Program-made: the position numbers and the translations under genes
The notes under the pieces: generated by a model
Seen by the model: the letters and a program-made list of their open reading frames with translations, nothing else
What the model was told of the DNA's origin: nothing
The model's database searches: none
Part shown: one piece after another, positions 37,919 to 54,411 of the stretch
Numbering within the stretch: the stretch's first letter is position 1
How the letters are laid out: each line of letters starts with the position of its first letter
Origin: Mycolicibacter minnesotensis
GTDB taxonomy: Bacteria > Actinomycetota > Actinomycetes > Mycobacteriales > Mycobacteriaceae
Assembly: GCF_010731755.1 (NCBI RefSeq)
Contig: NZ_AP022589.1
Location: 2,294,001 to 2,358,000 of the forward strand
Reading direction: 5' to 3'
DNA length: 64,000 bases

Positions 37919-37970
37919 ACGGAGTTTTTGGGCCCCATCTACTACCCCAGCTATACGGGAGATGTGATCG

Positions 37971-45115
<7,145 letters not shown>

Positions 45116-45119
<4 letters not shown>

Positions 45120-48100
45120 CGGATCGTCCCGACGTGCCCTCCGACATCGCCAGCCTGTCGCCGGAGAAGAAGCGTGAGCTGCTGGCTCAGCTCCTGATGG
45201 CCAAGGCGCAGGATGCTGCGTCCGAACACGAGTTGTCCTACGGGCAACGCTCGATGTGGTTTATGCACCGGCTCGCGCCCGACAGCGCTGCCTACACTGT
45301 CGCCTACGCGGGACGCATCACCGGCGGCCTAGACCTGCCGGCCCTGGAGCGAGCCGCCCAAGCACTGGTGGATCGACACCCGATGCTGCGCACCACCTAC
45401 ACCGAGCGGGACGGCCAGCCGGTGGCCCTGGTCCACGCGCACTGGCCACTGCGCATCGCCACCCATCGGATCGGTGCGGACGCCGCTGAGCTCGACCAGT
45501 GGGTCCAGGCCGAGATCGACCGGCCCTTCGATCTGCGCACCGGACCGGTGCTGCGGCTGACCTTGCTGCAGCGGCCCGACGACCAGGTGCTGCTGCTGAC
45601 CGTGCACCACATCGCCGTCGACTTCTGGTCCATCGACATCATCCTCGACGAGCTGCGTTCGCTCTACGCCTCCGAACACGGCGCCGACGGTCCGGAGGCG
45701 ACCGCCGACCGCTACGTCGACTACGCCGGTCAGCAGGCCCAGATGCTCGCCGGGCCGGACGGCGAACGTCTGTGGGAGTACTGGCGTGAGGAGCTCCGCG
45801 GTGAGCTCCCCACCCTGGCGTTGCCCACCGACCGGCCGCGGCCTGCCGTGCAGACCTACGACGGCGCGTTGCACCGATTCAGCGTGGACGCTGCGGTCAC
45901 GGCCGGGATCAAGCAGGTGGCACGGACCGTCGGAGCCACGCCGTACATGACTCTGCTGGCGGCCTACGCCGTGCTGCTGCACCGCTACAGCGGCCAGGAA
46001 GATCTGGTGATCGGCTCGCCGTTCGCCTGCCGCGACCGTGCCGGGCTGATGGGCATGGTCGGCTACGTCACCAACCCGCTGCCGCTGCGCGTCGATCTGG
46101 CCGGTGACCCGAGCTTTGCCGCATTGCTGGGACAGGTCAAAGACACCGTCCTGGGCGCGATCGGCCACCAGGAATACCCGCTGCCGTTGCTCGTCGAGCG
46201 GCTGCGGCCGGTGCGTGACGCCGCGCGAACCCCGCTGTTCCAGGTGTCGTTCGCCTGGCAACAGGTGCGGCTGTTCGACGAAGACTCGGCCGGCGCGGCA
46301 TCCGACAGCGTGCTGCACCTGGAGACCCTCTACATCGGTCAGGGCGGCTCACCGTTCGACATCACCATGCAGGTCGGCGAGCAAGGCCCAGATGACGCCC
46401 GGGAGCTTCAGGTCGCGCTGCAGTACAACACCGACCTGTTCGACGCGGCCACCATCGAGGCCATGGGTCAGCACTTTGCGTTGCTGCTGACCGGGCTGGC
46501 TCAACCCGGGGCGGCGGACGCCCCGGTTTCGGCGCTGAATCTGCTGACCGAAGCCGAGCGCGCCACGATCGCGTCGTGGAACGACACCGCCGTCGACTAC
46601 GCGGTTTCCGCGGAGGCACCTCCGACTCTGGACCAGATGGTCGCCGCCAGTGCCGCGCGTACCCCGGACGCGGTCGCGGTCAGTTACGACGGCCGCGATG
46701 TCAGTTACGGCGAACTGGACAGGCGGGCCAACGGATTGGCCCACCGGTTGCGTCAGTTCGGGGTCGGAACCGGCCCAGGACCGGCTGTGGTCCCGGTCCT
46801 CATGGAGCGTTCCGAGGACCTGGTGATCGCGCTGCTCGGCGTGCTCAAGGCCGGCGGCGTCTTCTTGCCGTTGGACCCCGCCCAGCCCGTCGGCCGGCTG
46901 GAGGCGATGCTCGCCGACATCCCCGATGCCCCGGTCTGTGTGACCCACCGCGCGCATCTGTCGCACGTCCCGCCAGGTTTCACCGGGGCCCGGCTGTGTC
47001 TGGACCAGTCGTCCACTGCGCCGGCCGAGGAAGCGTCGGCTCCCGAAACTTCTACCACCGCCGACGATCTCGCCTACCTGATGTACACCTCGGGTTCGAC
47101 CGGGACGCCGAAGGGCGCGCTGAACAGTCACGCCGGCATCCGCAACCGGTTGCTCTGGATGCAGGACGCCTACCAGCTGAGCGCCGAAGACCGGGTGCTG
47201 CACAAGACTCCGATCAACTTCGACCCGTTCGTGTGGGAGATCTTCTGGCCGTTGACAGTCGGCGCCAGGGTGGTGATCGCCAAGCCTGAGGGTCACAAGG
47301 ACTCCGCTTATCTGGCGCGCACCATCGTCGATCAGCGGGTCACCACCATGCATTTCGTTCCGTCGATGCTGCGGCGCTTCTTGGCTGACCCCGAATCGGC
47401 CTCCTGTACCGGGCTGCGCCGGGTGTTCTGCAGCGGTGAGGCGCTCACCGCGGACCTCCGCGATGCGTTCTTCGCCGCGTTGCCCGCCGAGCTCTACAAC
47501 CTCTACGGCCCCACCGAGGCCGCGATTGACGTCACCCATTTTCATTGTCTGCGTGGTACTTCCGATCCGATCGTCCCGATCGGCCGACCGATCGCCAACA
47601 TCGCGATCCACCTGCTGGACGCGGCAGGAAAGCCTGTTCCGATCGGGGTTCCCGGCGAGTTGCACATCGGTGGCGTGGGTGTGGCCCGCGGCTACCTGAA
47701 CAGGCCCGAGGCAACCGCGGCCGCATTTCTCGCCGATCCGTTCAGCTCTGCGCCGGGCGCCCTGCTCTACCGGACCGGCGACCTGGCCCGCTACCGACCG
47801 GACGGCAACATCGAGTACCTCGGTCGGCGCGACGACCAGGTGAAGATCAACGGGTTCCGGATCGAGCTCGGCGAGGTGGAGGCCGCGCTGGCCCAACACC
47901 CCGGAATCGCCGAGTGTGCCGTCGTGGCTCGCAAAGACGCCGCCGGCAACACCTCGCTGATCGCACATATCGTGCCGGTCGCCGCCGCACCCGGCACCGC
48001 CGAACTACGCCGATTCCTGCTCGATCTGATTCCGGCAGCAATGGTTCCGGCGGTGTTCCGCGCGGGCGATCTGCTGCCGCTGTCGGCCAGCGGCAAGGTG

Positions 48101-50521
48101 GATCGCCGAGCGCTGCTGGCTCTCGACCAGGAACTCGACACCGAGCAAACGGAGTTCGTCGCACCCCGCGACGCCACCGAAGAGTCGCTCGCCCAGATCT
48201 GGCGCGAGGTGCTCGACGTGGAGCGAGTCGGCGTGACCGACGACTTCTTCGCTCTGGGCGGCGCATCCACCCAGGCGCTCGAAGTCGCCGTTCGGGTGGG
48301 AGAGCTCGGTCTGGAACTACGGCCGGAATCCCTGTTCGTCTACGGCACGATCGCGGAGCTGGCCGCGGAATTCGGCCCGATCGGTGGACAACCGGCCGTG
48401 GAACCAAAGCCGTCGGCGCCCGTCGAGGCTGCGCCGACAGCACCCAAAGCGGTTGCCACGCCGGTGATCAAGCCGGTGCAGACCGGGCCGGCCCGCAACG
48501 TCGTGATCGAGAGCCTGGGCGTCTACCTGCCGCCGCGGGCGGTCTCCACCGAACAGGTGCTGGCCGACTGCGTCAACGAGGTCAAGATTCCGCTGGAACG
48601 GCTCACCGGCATCAAGAACCGACGAATGGCCGGCCAAGACGAGTTCTCGATCGACTTGGGCCGCAAGGCGATCGCCGACTGCCTGTCACGGTCGAGCTAC
48701 GCCCCCGAAGACATCGACCTGGTCATCGCCTGCAATATCTCGCGTTGCGACGGCCCGGAGCACATGTTCACCTTCGAGCCGAGCACCGCCTCGCAGTTCC
48801 GTGACCAACTGGGGCTGACGGGCGCCGTCTGTTTCGACATCAACAATGCCTGTGCGGGCATGTTCACCGGTGTCAGCGTGGCCCAGGACTTCCTCAAGAC
48901 CGGACTGGTGCGCAACGCGCTGGTGGTCAGCGGCGAATACATCAGCCACATCACCGAAACCGCGCAGCAGGAGATCGAAAGTGCGATGGACCCGCGGCTG
49001 GCCTGCCTGACCGTCGGTGACGCCGGGGCCGCTGCGGTGCTCGAACTCGGACCCAACGACCGGGTCGGCTTCCACGACCTGGACCTGGCCACGTTCAGCG
49101 AATTCGCCAAGCTGTGCATCGCCAAGGCCACCGAAGGCCCGCACGGCGGCGCGATCATGGTCACCGACTCGGTCACCCAGACCGCGATCGCGGTGAAGCA
49201 CTCGGTGCCGTATGTGGCCGCGGTCATGCAGCGGCACGGCTGGCGGCCCGAGACGGCCGATCAGCTGCTGATGCACCAGACCTCAGAGGCGTCGATCAAC
49301 GACGCCATCCTGACCATCAACCGCGTCTTCGGTGCTGGCGCCGCGAGCCGGGCCAACACCATCTGCAACCTCGCGGAGCGCGGAAACACTGCGACCACAA
49401 CGCATTTCGTGGCGCTGTATGACTACATCAATGCCGGTCGGATCAATTCAGGTGACAACGTCGTCCTGTCGATCACCGGCTCCGGGCAGACCATCGGTAC
49501 CGGGCTCTACACCTTCGACGACCTGCCCGATCGGATGCGCCGGGCCGCCCACGGCCAGGCAGGCCACGGCGCTCGCGGCTCTCGCTCGGGCGGCGGTCGC
49601 CGCGACCTGCCGGCCACGCCGCGGGTCCGGATCGAAGGCATCGGGATGGCGCTGCCGGGTTCCAGCCCGGACGCGGCGAAGCCAAGCTCGATCCAGTTCG
49701 CCACCGATGCTGCCGCCGCCTGTCTGGCCGACAGCGGTGTCGAGCGCACCGACGTCGGCTTGGTCATCCATGCCGGCATCTATCGAGATGACTTCCTGTC
49801 CGAGCCGGCAGTGGCCACGTTGGTCGCGGGCGAGGTGGGGATCAATGCCGAGCCTGAGTCCGCGGACGCCCCCAAGACCTTCGCGTTCGATGTTCTCAAT
49901 GGGGCGGTCGGCTTCCTCAACGGCTGCCATGTCGCGGCCGGCATGATCGGCGCCGGCCGGACCGCACATGCCCTGGTGCTTGCCTCGGAAGTGGAGAACA
50001 ACGCACCGGAGAGCGGCTACGCCCGTAACGGCATCACCGAGATGGGTTCGGCGATCATGCTCAGCCCAAGCCACGGGCCCGAGGGCTTCGGCCGATTCGT
50101 CTTCGGCCACCACCCGGAACACCGCGGCGCGTTGGCCACCTACACCCAGGAACGCGAGGGCCGGATGTGGTTGCGGATCGACCGCGACCCGAACCTGGCC
50201 GCGATCTACGTCAGCTGCCTGCCGCCCTCGGTCAAGGAGCTGCTCACCCTGGAGCGTTTGGAACCAGCGGACATCGCAGTGGTCTTCCCGCCGTACCTGC
50301 CCGCTGCGGCACTCGACGAGCTGGCCGCGCACATCGGTGTGGACCGGTCGCGGTTCGTCGACCTTGAGGCCCACGGCGTCAACAGTGACCCCTTCACCTC
50401 GACCCTGCCCTACCAGATCGCCGACGCACGCCGGCGCGGGCTGGTTAAGCCGGGCGACGTCGCGCTGATCATGGCGGTTGGTTCGGGCGTCGAGGTCGGC
50501 GTCACCACCTACAGGTTCTGA
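45116..50521 (+). CDS. NRPS module with two fused KAS III-like domains: C-A-PCP-KASIII-KASIII*
   Basis: 1801 residues, GTG overlapping the PKS stop. Condensation domain about 40-480, with HHIAVDFWS at 164-172. Adenylation domain about 500-1000 (YTSGSTGTPKG, KINGFRIELGE near 908); the pocket read by hand is D-P-W-H-F-S-L-I-D-K, one residue from the usual serine code. Carrier Ser near 1048 (LGGASTQ). First KAS III/thiolase domain about 1125-1480 with Cys1246 (NNACAGM), His1387 (LLMHQTS) and Asn1424 (ERGNTAT), all catalytic. Second KAS III-like domain about 1505-1801, where the Cys position is Ala1597 (LNGAVGF) and His and Asn are also lost. I infer that the active/inactive pair works as a pseudo-dimer that extends or releases the seryl-bound lipid by Claisen chemistry. 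Confidence 0.9.
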
Positions 50522-50526
50522 TCGGC

Positions 50527-51516
50527 ATGCGCGCATTCGTCACCGGCGGAACCGGTTTCGTCGGATCGAACCTGGTCGCCGCGCTGTTGGACCGCGGTAT
50601 GCAAGTCCGAGTCCTGCGCCGGGCGACCTCACCGATGGCAGCGTTGGAGGGATTGGACTGCGAGACCCGCATCGGTGACGTCAACGACGGCGTGGACGCC
50701 CTTGCCGAGGCGATGGCCGACTGTGACTGGGTGTTCCACACCGCGGCAATCTCGGACTACTGGCGCTATCGCACCCAGACCCGGCTATACCGCACCAACG
50801 TCGATGGCACCCGCGATATGGCCGCCGCCGCCGCGCTGGCGGGGGTCAAGCGGTTCGTCTACACCAGTTCTCTTGCTGCCCTGGGTATTCCGGAGCGTGG
50901 ACATCTCCTGGTCGAGACCGACAAATTCAACATTCGACCGAGGCAGTTCCCGTACGCGCATAGCAAGCACCTCGCCGAGCTTGAATTGCAGAAGGCTGTC
51001 GAGGCGGGACTGCCCGTGGTGATCGTCAACCCGTCGGCGGTCATCGGTCCCCGCGACGTCAACCGCATCGCCAGCGCCATGCTCGTCGAAGCGCAGCGCG
51101 GCCGCTTGTGGTTCGCCGCCCCCGGCGGCACCAACTTCGTCTCTGTCGACGACGTCGTGGCAGGCCACATCGCCGCCGCCGAGCGGGGGCGAATCGGGGA
51201 GCGCTACATCCTGGGCGGTGAAAACCTGCTGTTCCGTCAGGCTTTCACCGAAGCCTGCGCCCTCTTCGGGCGTCCTGGACCGTCGGTCATGCTGCCACGC
51301 TGGTTCATTCCGGTGGCCGCGGCGGGGGTGAGTGCCGCACGTGCCGTGGTGGGTCCGCGGCTACCGATCGATGCTCGCCAGATGCGACTGTCCACGTCGG
51401 AGATCTTCGCCGATGCCAGCAAGTCTCGCGAGGAGTTAGGCGTGCCGTTCACTCCGTTCGCGACCGCGTTGCGTGCCGGCTACGAGTGGTACCTCGCCAA
51501 CGGTTACCTGGACTAG
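50527..51516 (+). CDS. NAD(P)-dependent extended SDR (dihydroflavonol-reductase / OleD-like)
   Basis: 329 residues, starting 5 bases after the NRPS stop. Extended SDR: cofactor motif VTGGTGFVGSNLVAAL, DWVFHTAAISDYW, the Ser in VYTSSLAALG and catalytic Tyr-Lys in YAHSKHLAELE, then NPSAVIGPRD. The class includes dihydroflavonol reductases, HpnA-like proteins, 3-beta-hydroxysteroid dehydrogenases and the OleD/LstD reductases that act after OleA-type (KAS III-like) condensations. Here, after a protein ending in two KAS III-like domains, the best guess is reduction of the beta-keto product. That function is inferred from context. Last gene of the operon. Confidence 0.85.
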   Translation: MRAFVTGGTGFVGSNLVAALLDRGMQVRVLRRATSPMAALEGLDCETRIGDVNDGVDALAEAMADCDWVFHTAAISDYWRYRTQTRLYRTNVDGTRDMAAAAALAGVKRFVYTSSLAALGIPERGHLLVETDKFNIRPRQFPYAHSKHLAELELQKAVEAGLPVVIVNPSAVIGPRDVNRIASAMLVEAQRGRLWFAAPGGTNFVSVDDVVAGHIAAAERGRIGERYILGGENLLFRQAFTEACALFGRPGPSVMLPRWFIPVAAAGVSAARAVVGPRLPIDARQMRLSTSEIFADASKSREELGVPFTPFATALRAGYEWYLANGYLD

Positions 51517-51712
51517 CCGGACCAATCCCGTGGCTTGATGGCCTGGGATGCGCCGACTTCAAAAAAGTTAACGACCGCGTGCGATTATTGGGCATTTAAG
51601 TAGATCTAAGTTGATGAAAATAATGCTACAGTCTGTCTTAATCAAATCTAAGCGTTAGCTCAGGCAGGTGCGTCGCGCGTCGTGCGACGTATCGCAGTCG
51701 AAGGAGGCCGGG
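51517..51712. other. AT-rich intergenic promoter region upstream of the first PGRS gene
   Basis: A 196-base gap, strikingly AT-rich between about 51558 and 51660 (AAAAAAGTTAACGACC, AATAATGCTACAG). The stretch ATCTAAGCGTTAGCTCAGGC (about 51648-51667) recurs in altered form before the second PGRS gene (ATCTAAGGATTAACTCAGGC, about 54349-54368), so the upstream region was duplicated with the gene. AT-rich islands like this are typical targets of Lsr2/EspR-type proteins. No exact -10 is assigned. Confidence 0.5.
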
Positions 51713-53980
51713 TTGTCGGAACGTAGGCGTCATGAGAGTGTGCTTCCTGGTCGTAGCCGCCGGATGCTCGGTGCTGCGACGTCGGTGGGGGCGTTTCTTG
51801 CGTTCGGGATGACGCCGCTGGCGGCGACCCCCGCGCAGGCGGAGTTTGATCTGTGGGATCCGTTGTCGTGGTTCGGTGTGGACACCGGCGATGCGGGCCT
51901 GCCTTTGGGGCTGGAGGCCGGTGGTTTGTTCGAGGCGCTGGCGTCGGGCAGCGCTGAGGCCACCGGTAGTTGGTTGACGTCGGCTTGGGCGACGTTTGAT
52001 GAGCAGCTGTACAGCGCGATCTATGACCCGGTTCAGGCGTTGATCGACAACCAGGCCAATGCATGGTGGTTGGATCCGCTGAATAGCGTGTTCGCGGTCG
52101 GTGCTTCGTGCGGCATCGTGTGTAACGGTGCTGACGCGTATTTCGACACCGATGCCGGCCAGCTGGTTGGGGCGCAGGATGGCGGCTGGCTGTTTGGCAA
52201 CGGTGGCAACGGCATTGACGGTTCCGATGGCGGAGCAGCCGGGATTTTCGGTGATGGTGGCGCCGGCGGCGCGGGTGCCACGGTGACGATCGACGGCCTG
52301 GTTGTGACCGGCGACGGTGGCGACGGTGGCGACGGCGGTGTGGGCGGTCTGCTGATGGGTCACGGCGGAGCTGGCGGAGCCGGTGCGGCCGCAGGAATCG
52401 ACACGTTGGGCAATGTGGTCGCTGCGGGCAACGGTGGCAACGGCGGCGACGGGCGGACCTGGTTCGGCATCGGCAACGGGGGTGCCGGTGGCAATGGTGG
52501 CCAGGGCCTCGACGCCGCCGGCGATCAGCAGGCGACCCTCGGCGGTAACGGTGGCAACGGCGGCAACGCCGGTATCCACACCGGCAACGGCGGCAACGGC
52601 GGTGTGGGTGGTAACGGTGGTGCGGGGCTGACGGGCTCGGACGGCACGTTCGAGGGCAACGGAACCGGCAACGGTGAGACCGGCACCGCAGGCGCTAGTG
52701 GCGGTAACGGCGGCAGTGGTGGTCGTGGTGCGTTCTTGATCGGTAACGGCGGCAGCGGCGGGGCCGGTGGCCTCGGTGGCGACGGCGGTTCCGGAGGCGG
52801 CGGCGCCGGGGGCGCGGCAGGCAGCTTTGCTGAGGGCGGCAACGGTAACGGCAGCGCCGGCGGCAACGGGGGTTACGGAGGGAACGGCGGGTCCGGTGGC
52901 AAGGGCGGCGCCGCCGGAACGGCACAACACTCCTGGAGCGGCATCAACGGCACCGGCGGTGTCGGCGGCAACGGTGGGTCAGCGGGCGAGGCCGGTGACG
53001 GCGGCCGGGGTGGCAACGGTGCCAACGGCAGTGCAAACGCCAGCGTCATCGGCTCCACGGCCGGCGGCAACGGCGGCCGCGGCGGCGACGGCGGCAACAA
53101 CGGCACCGCGGGTACTGGCGGTGCCGGGGGCAGCAACGCCGACGGCACCAACGCTGCTGGCGGCGACGCCGGTGCGGCTGCAGGCCCGGCTGGCAACGGC
53201 GGTGACGGCGGCAGAGGCGGCATCGGCGCGGCCGGTTCCACCACCGGGTTCGCCGGCGGCAATGGCGGTGACGGCGGTAACGCGGGGAATGACGGATTGT
53301 TCGGTGGTGACGGTGGTAATGCCGGCGGCGGCGCCACCGGCTACGACGGAATGGGTGGCGTCGGTGGCAACGGCGGCAACGGCGGCAACGCGGTGAACGG
53401 GACTGGCGGCTACGGCGGCGCCGGCGGGGGTGGTGGCGCGTCGCCGACCGAGCTCCCCGGTGGCAACGGCGGCAACGGCGGCAACGGCGGCAACGGCTTG
53501 TACGGCGGCGGCGGGGGACCGGGCAACGGCGCCAACGGCCACGCCGGTGCCATCGGCGGGTCCGGCGGAGCCGGGGGCACCGGTTCGTCCGGCAAGTCCG
53601 GAGGTGCCGGCGGAGCCGGCGGCAACGGCGGCGCGAACTCCCCGGACGGTGCCGTCGGTGCCCCCGGCGGGATCGGCGGTAGTGGCAGTGCGGGCTCGGA
53701 GAACGGTTCCGGTGGCGCCGGTGGCGCCGGCGGTGACGGCGGTGCCGGAACGGGCAACGAAAACTCGGGCGGGATCGGCGGTCGTGGCGGTGACGGTGGG
53801 ACCGTCGGCCCCAACGGCAATGGCAAGGGTGGCGACGGCGGCATCGGCGGCAACCAGGGGCCGGACGGCTACGGCGAGGGCGGTAACGGCGGCGACGGCG
53901 GCAGCGACGGAACGCCCGGCGGCAACGGCGGCCCCGGCGGCGCCGACGGCTCCCACGGAACCAACGGCGCCGATGGGTAA
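51713..53980 (+). CDS. PGRS-repeat exported protein without a PE domain, copy 1
   Basis: 755 residues. I start at TTG 51713 (MSERRRHESV) because GAAGGAGG lies just upstream at 51700-51707 and the paralogue starts with GTG at the same place. Residues 1-43 look like a twin-arginine signal (RR at 16-17, hydrophobic AATSVGAFLAFG, AxA before EFDLW). An anchor domain follows (about 44-165: LWDPLSWFG, WLTSAWATFDEQLYSAIYDP, CGIVCNGADAYFDTDAGQL). The rest is GGxGG/GNGGxGG repeats typical of PE_PGRS, with about 40% glycine. No PE domain or WxG/YxxxD type VII signal is seen at the N terminus. Function unknown; cell-wall surface location inferred. Confidence 0.82.
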   Translation: MSERRRHESVLPGRSRRMLGAATSVGAFLAFGMTPLAATPAQAEFDLWDPLSWFGVDTGDAGLPLGLEAGGLFEALASGSAEATGSWLTSAWATFDEQLYSAIYDPVQALIDNQANAWWLDPLNSVFAVGASCGIVCNGADAYFDTDAGQLVGAQDGGWLFGNGGNGIDGSDGGAAGIFGDGGAGGAGATVTIDGLVVTGDGGDGGDGGVGGLLMGHGGAGGAGAAAGIDTLGNVVAAGNGGNGGDGRTWFGIGNGGAGGNGGQGLDAAGDQQATLGGNGGNGGNAGIHTGNGGNGGVGGNGGAGLTGSDGTFEGNGTGNGETGTAGASGGNGGSGGRGAFLIGNGGSGGAGGLGGDGGSGGGGAGGAAGSFAEGGNGNGSAGGNGGYGGNGGSGGKGGAAGTAQHSWSGINGTGGVGGNGGSAGEAGDGGRGGNGANGSANASVIGSTAGGNGGRGGDGGNNGTAGTGGAGGSNADGTNAAGGDAGAAAGPAGNGGDGGRGGIGAAGSTTGFAGGNGGDGGNAGNDGLFGGDGGNAGGGATGYDGMGGVGGNGGNGGNAVNGTGGYGGAGGGGGASPTELPGGNGGNGGNGGNGLYGGGGGPGNGANGHAGAIGGSGGAGGTGSSGKSGGAGGAGGNGGANSPDGAVGAPGGIGGSGSAGSENGSGGAGGAGGDGGAGTGNENSGGIGGRGGDGGTVGPNGNGKGGDGGIGGNQGPDGYGEGGNGGDGGSDGTPGGNGGPGGADGSHGTNGADG

Positions 53981-54001
53981 GCCAGCCCGAACATGAGTTG
54001 C

Positions 54002-54040
54002 ATTGACGAAACCCAGTTGTCCGAACTGGGTTTCGTCAAT
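54002..54040. terminator. Long perfect hairpin after PGRS copy 1
   Basis: ATTGACGAAACCCAGTT pairs perfectly with AACTGGGTTTCGTCAAT: 17 base pairs with loop GTCCG. It starts 22 bases after the PGRS stop and lies between it and the convergent amidase remnant. There is no T-tract, but both strands would form the same stem, so it probably ends transcription from both sides. Confidence 0.65.
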
Positions 54041-54059
54041 GTCGCTGCTGAAGTCAGGC

Positions 54060-54197
54060 TCAGCTGACTTGCGATAGCAGCGCTTCCGTCGGAGGCCGGC
54101 GCTGTGTCCAGGGCTGTACCGACTCGATCTGGCCCGCCAGGGAGGCCAGGGTGGCCTCGTCGTTGGTCCGGACCGAAATAGCCGGCTGACCGCTGTA
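54060..54197 (-). pseudogene. Remnant of an amidase gene (C-terminal 45 codons)
   Basis: Read on the minus strand, 54197-54060 gives [35 protein letters not shown] and TEALLSQVS followed by TGA. This matches the C terminus of the full amidase at 56752-58197 ([12 protein letters not shown]... [33 protein letters not shown]) except for an in-frame loss of about 17 residues after ISV. Nothing upstream continues the amidase. It is the leftover of a duplicated PGRS-amidase module. Confidence 0.85.
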
Positions 54198-54411
54198 CCT
54201 CCCGCGTTTGCTGAACTGACGTTCACTTTCATTGGCCCAATTCGTCTGGCGCGGTTGATGATCCGGCTTCGAGAGAAATCTTGGTCAATGTCGCCGATTC
54301 GCGACATCCGCTGCCAAAAGCGGTGCTAACCTCCGCCTTGCTCAAAATCTAAGGATTAACTCAGGCAGCGCCTGGTTTCTGGTGCGTCGTATCTCAGCTA
54401 AGGGAGGCCGT
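54198..54411. other. Gene-free region upstream of the second PGRS gene
   Basis: 214 bases between the amidase remnant and the second PGRS start. It contains the duplicated promoter-proximal segment ATCTAAGGATTAACTCAGGC and the ribosome site AAGGGAGG at 54400-54407. TGAAC-TGAC-GTTCA near 54214 is a short inverted repeat. No coding potential is evident. Confidence 0.5.

Noticed and set aside
51713..51900. PE domain at the start of the PGRS protein
   Set aside because: No Pro-Glu motif, helical hairpin or YxxxD/E signal; the N terminus is a signal peptide followed by a Trp-rich domain.
52200..53980. Regular short repeats that could suggest a CRISPR array
   Set aside because: They are in-frame, degenerate GGxGG codon repeats inside a coding sequence, with no fixed repeat length or unique spacers.
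52979..54307. 442-residue minus-strand frame opposite PGRS copy 1
   Set aside because: Alanine/valine/threonine-rich shadow of the GGxGG repeat; the real minus-strand signal is the short amidase remnant in another frame.
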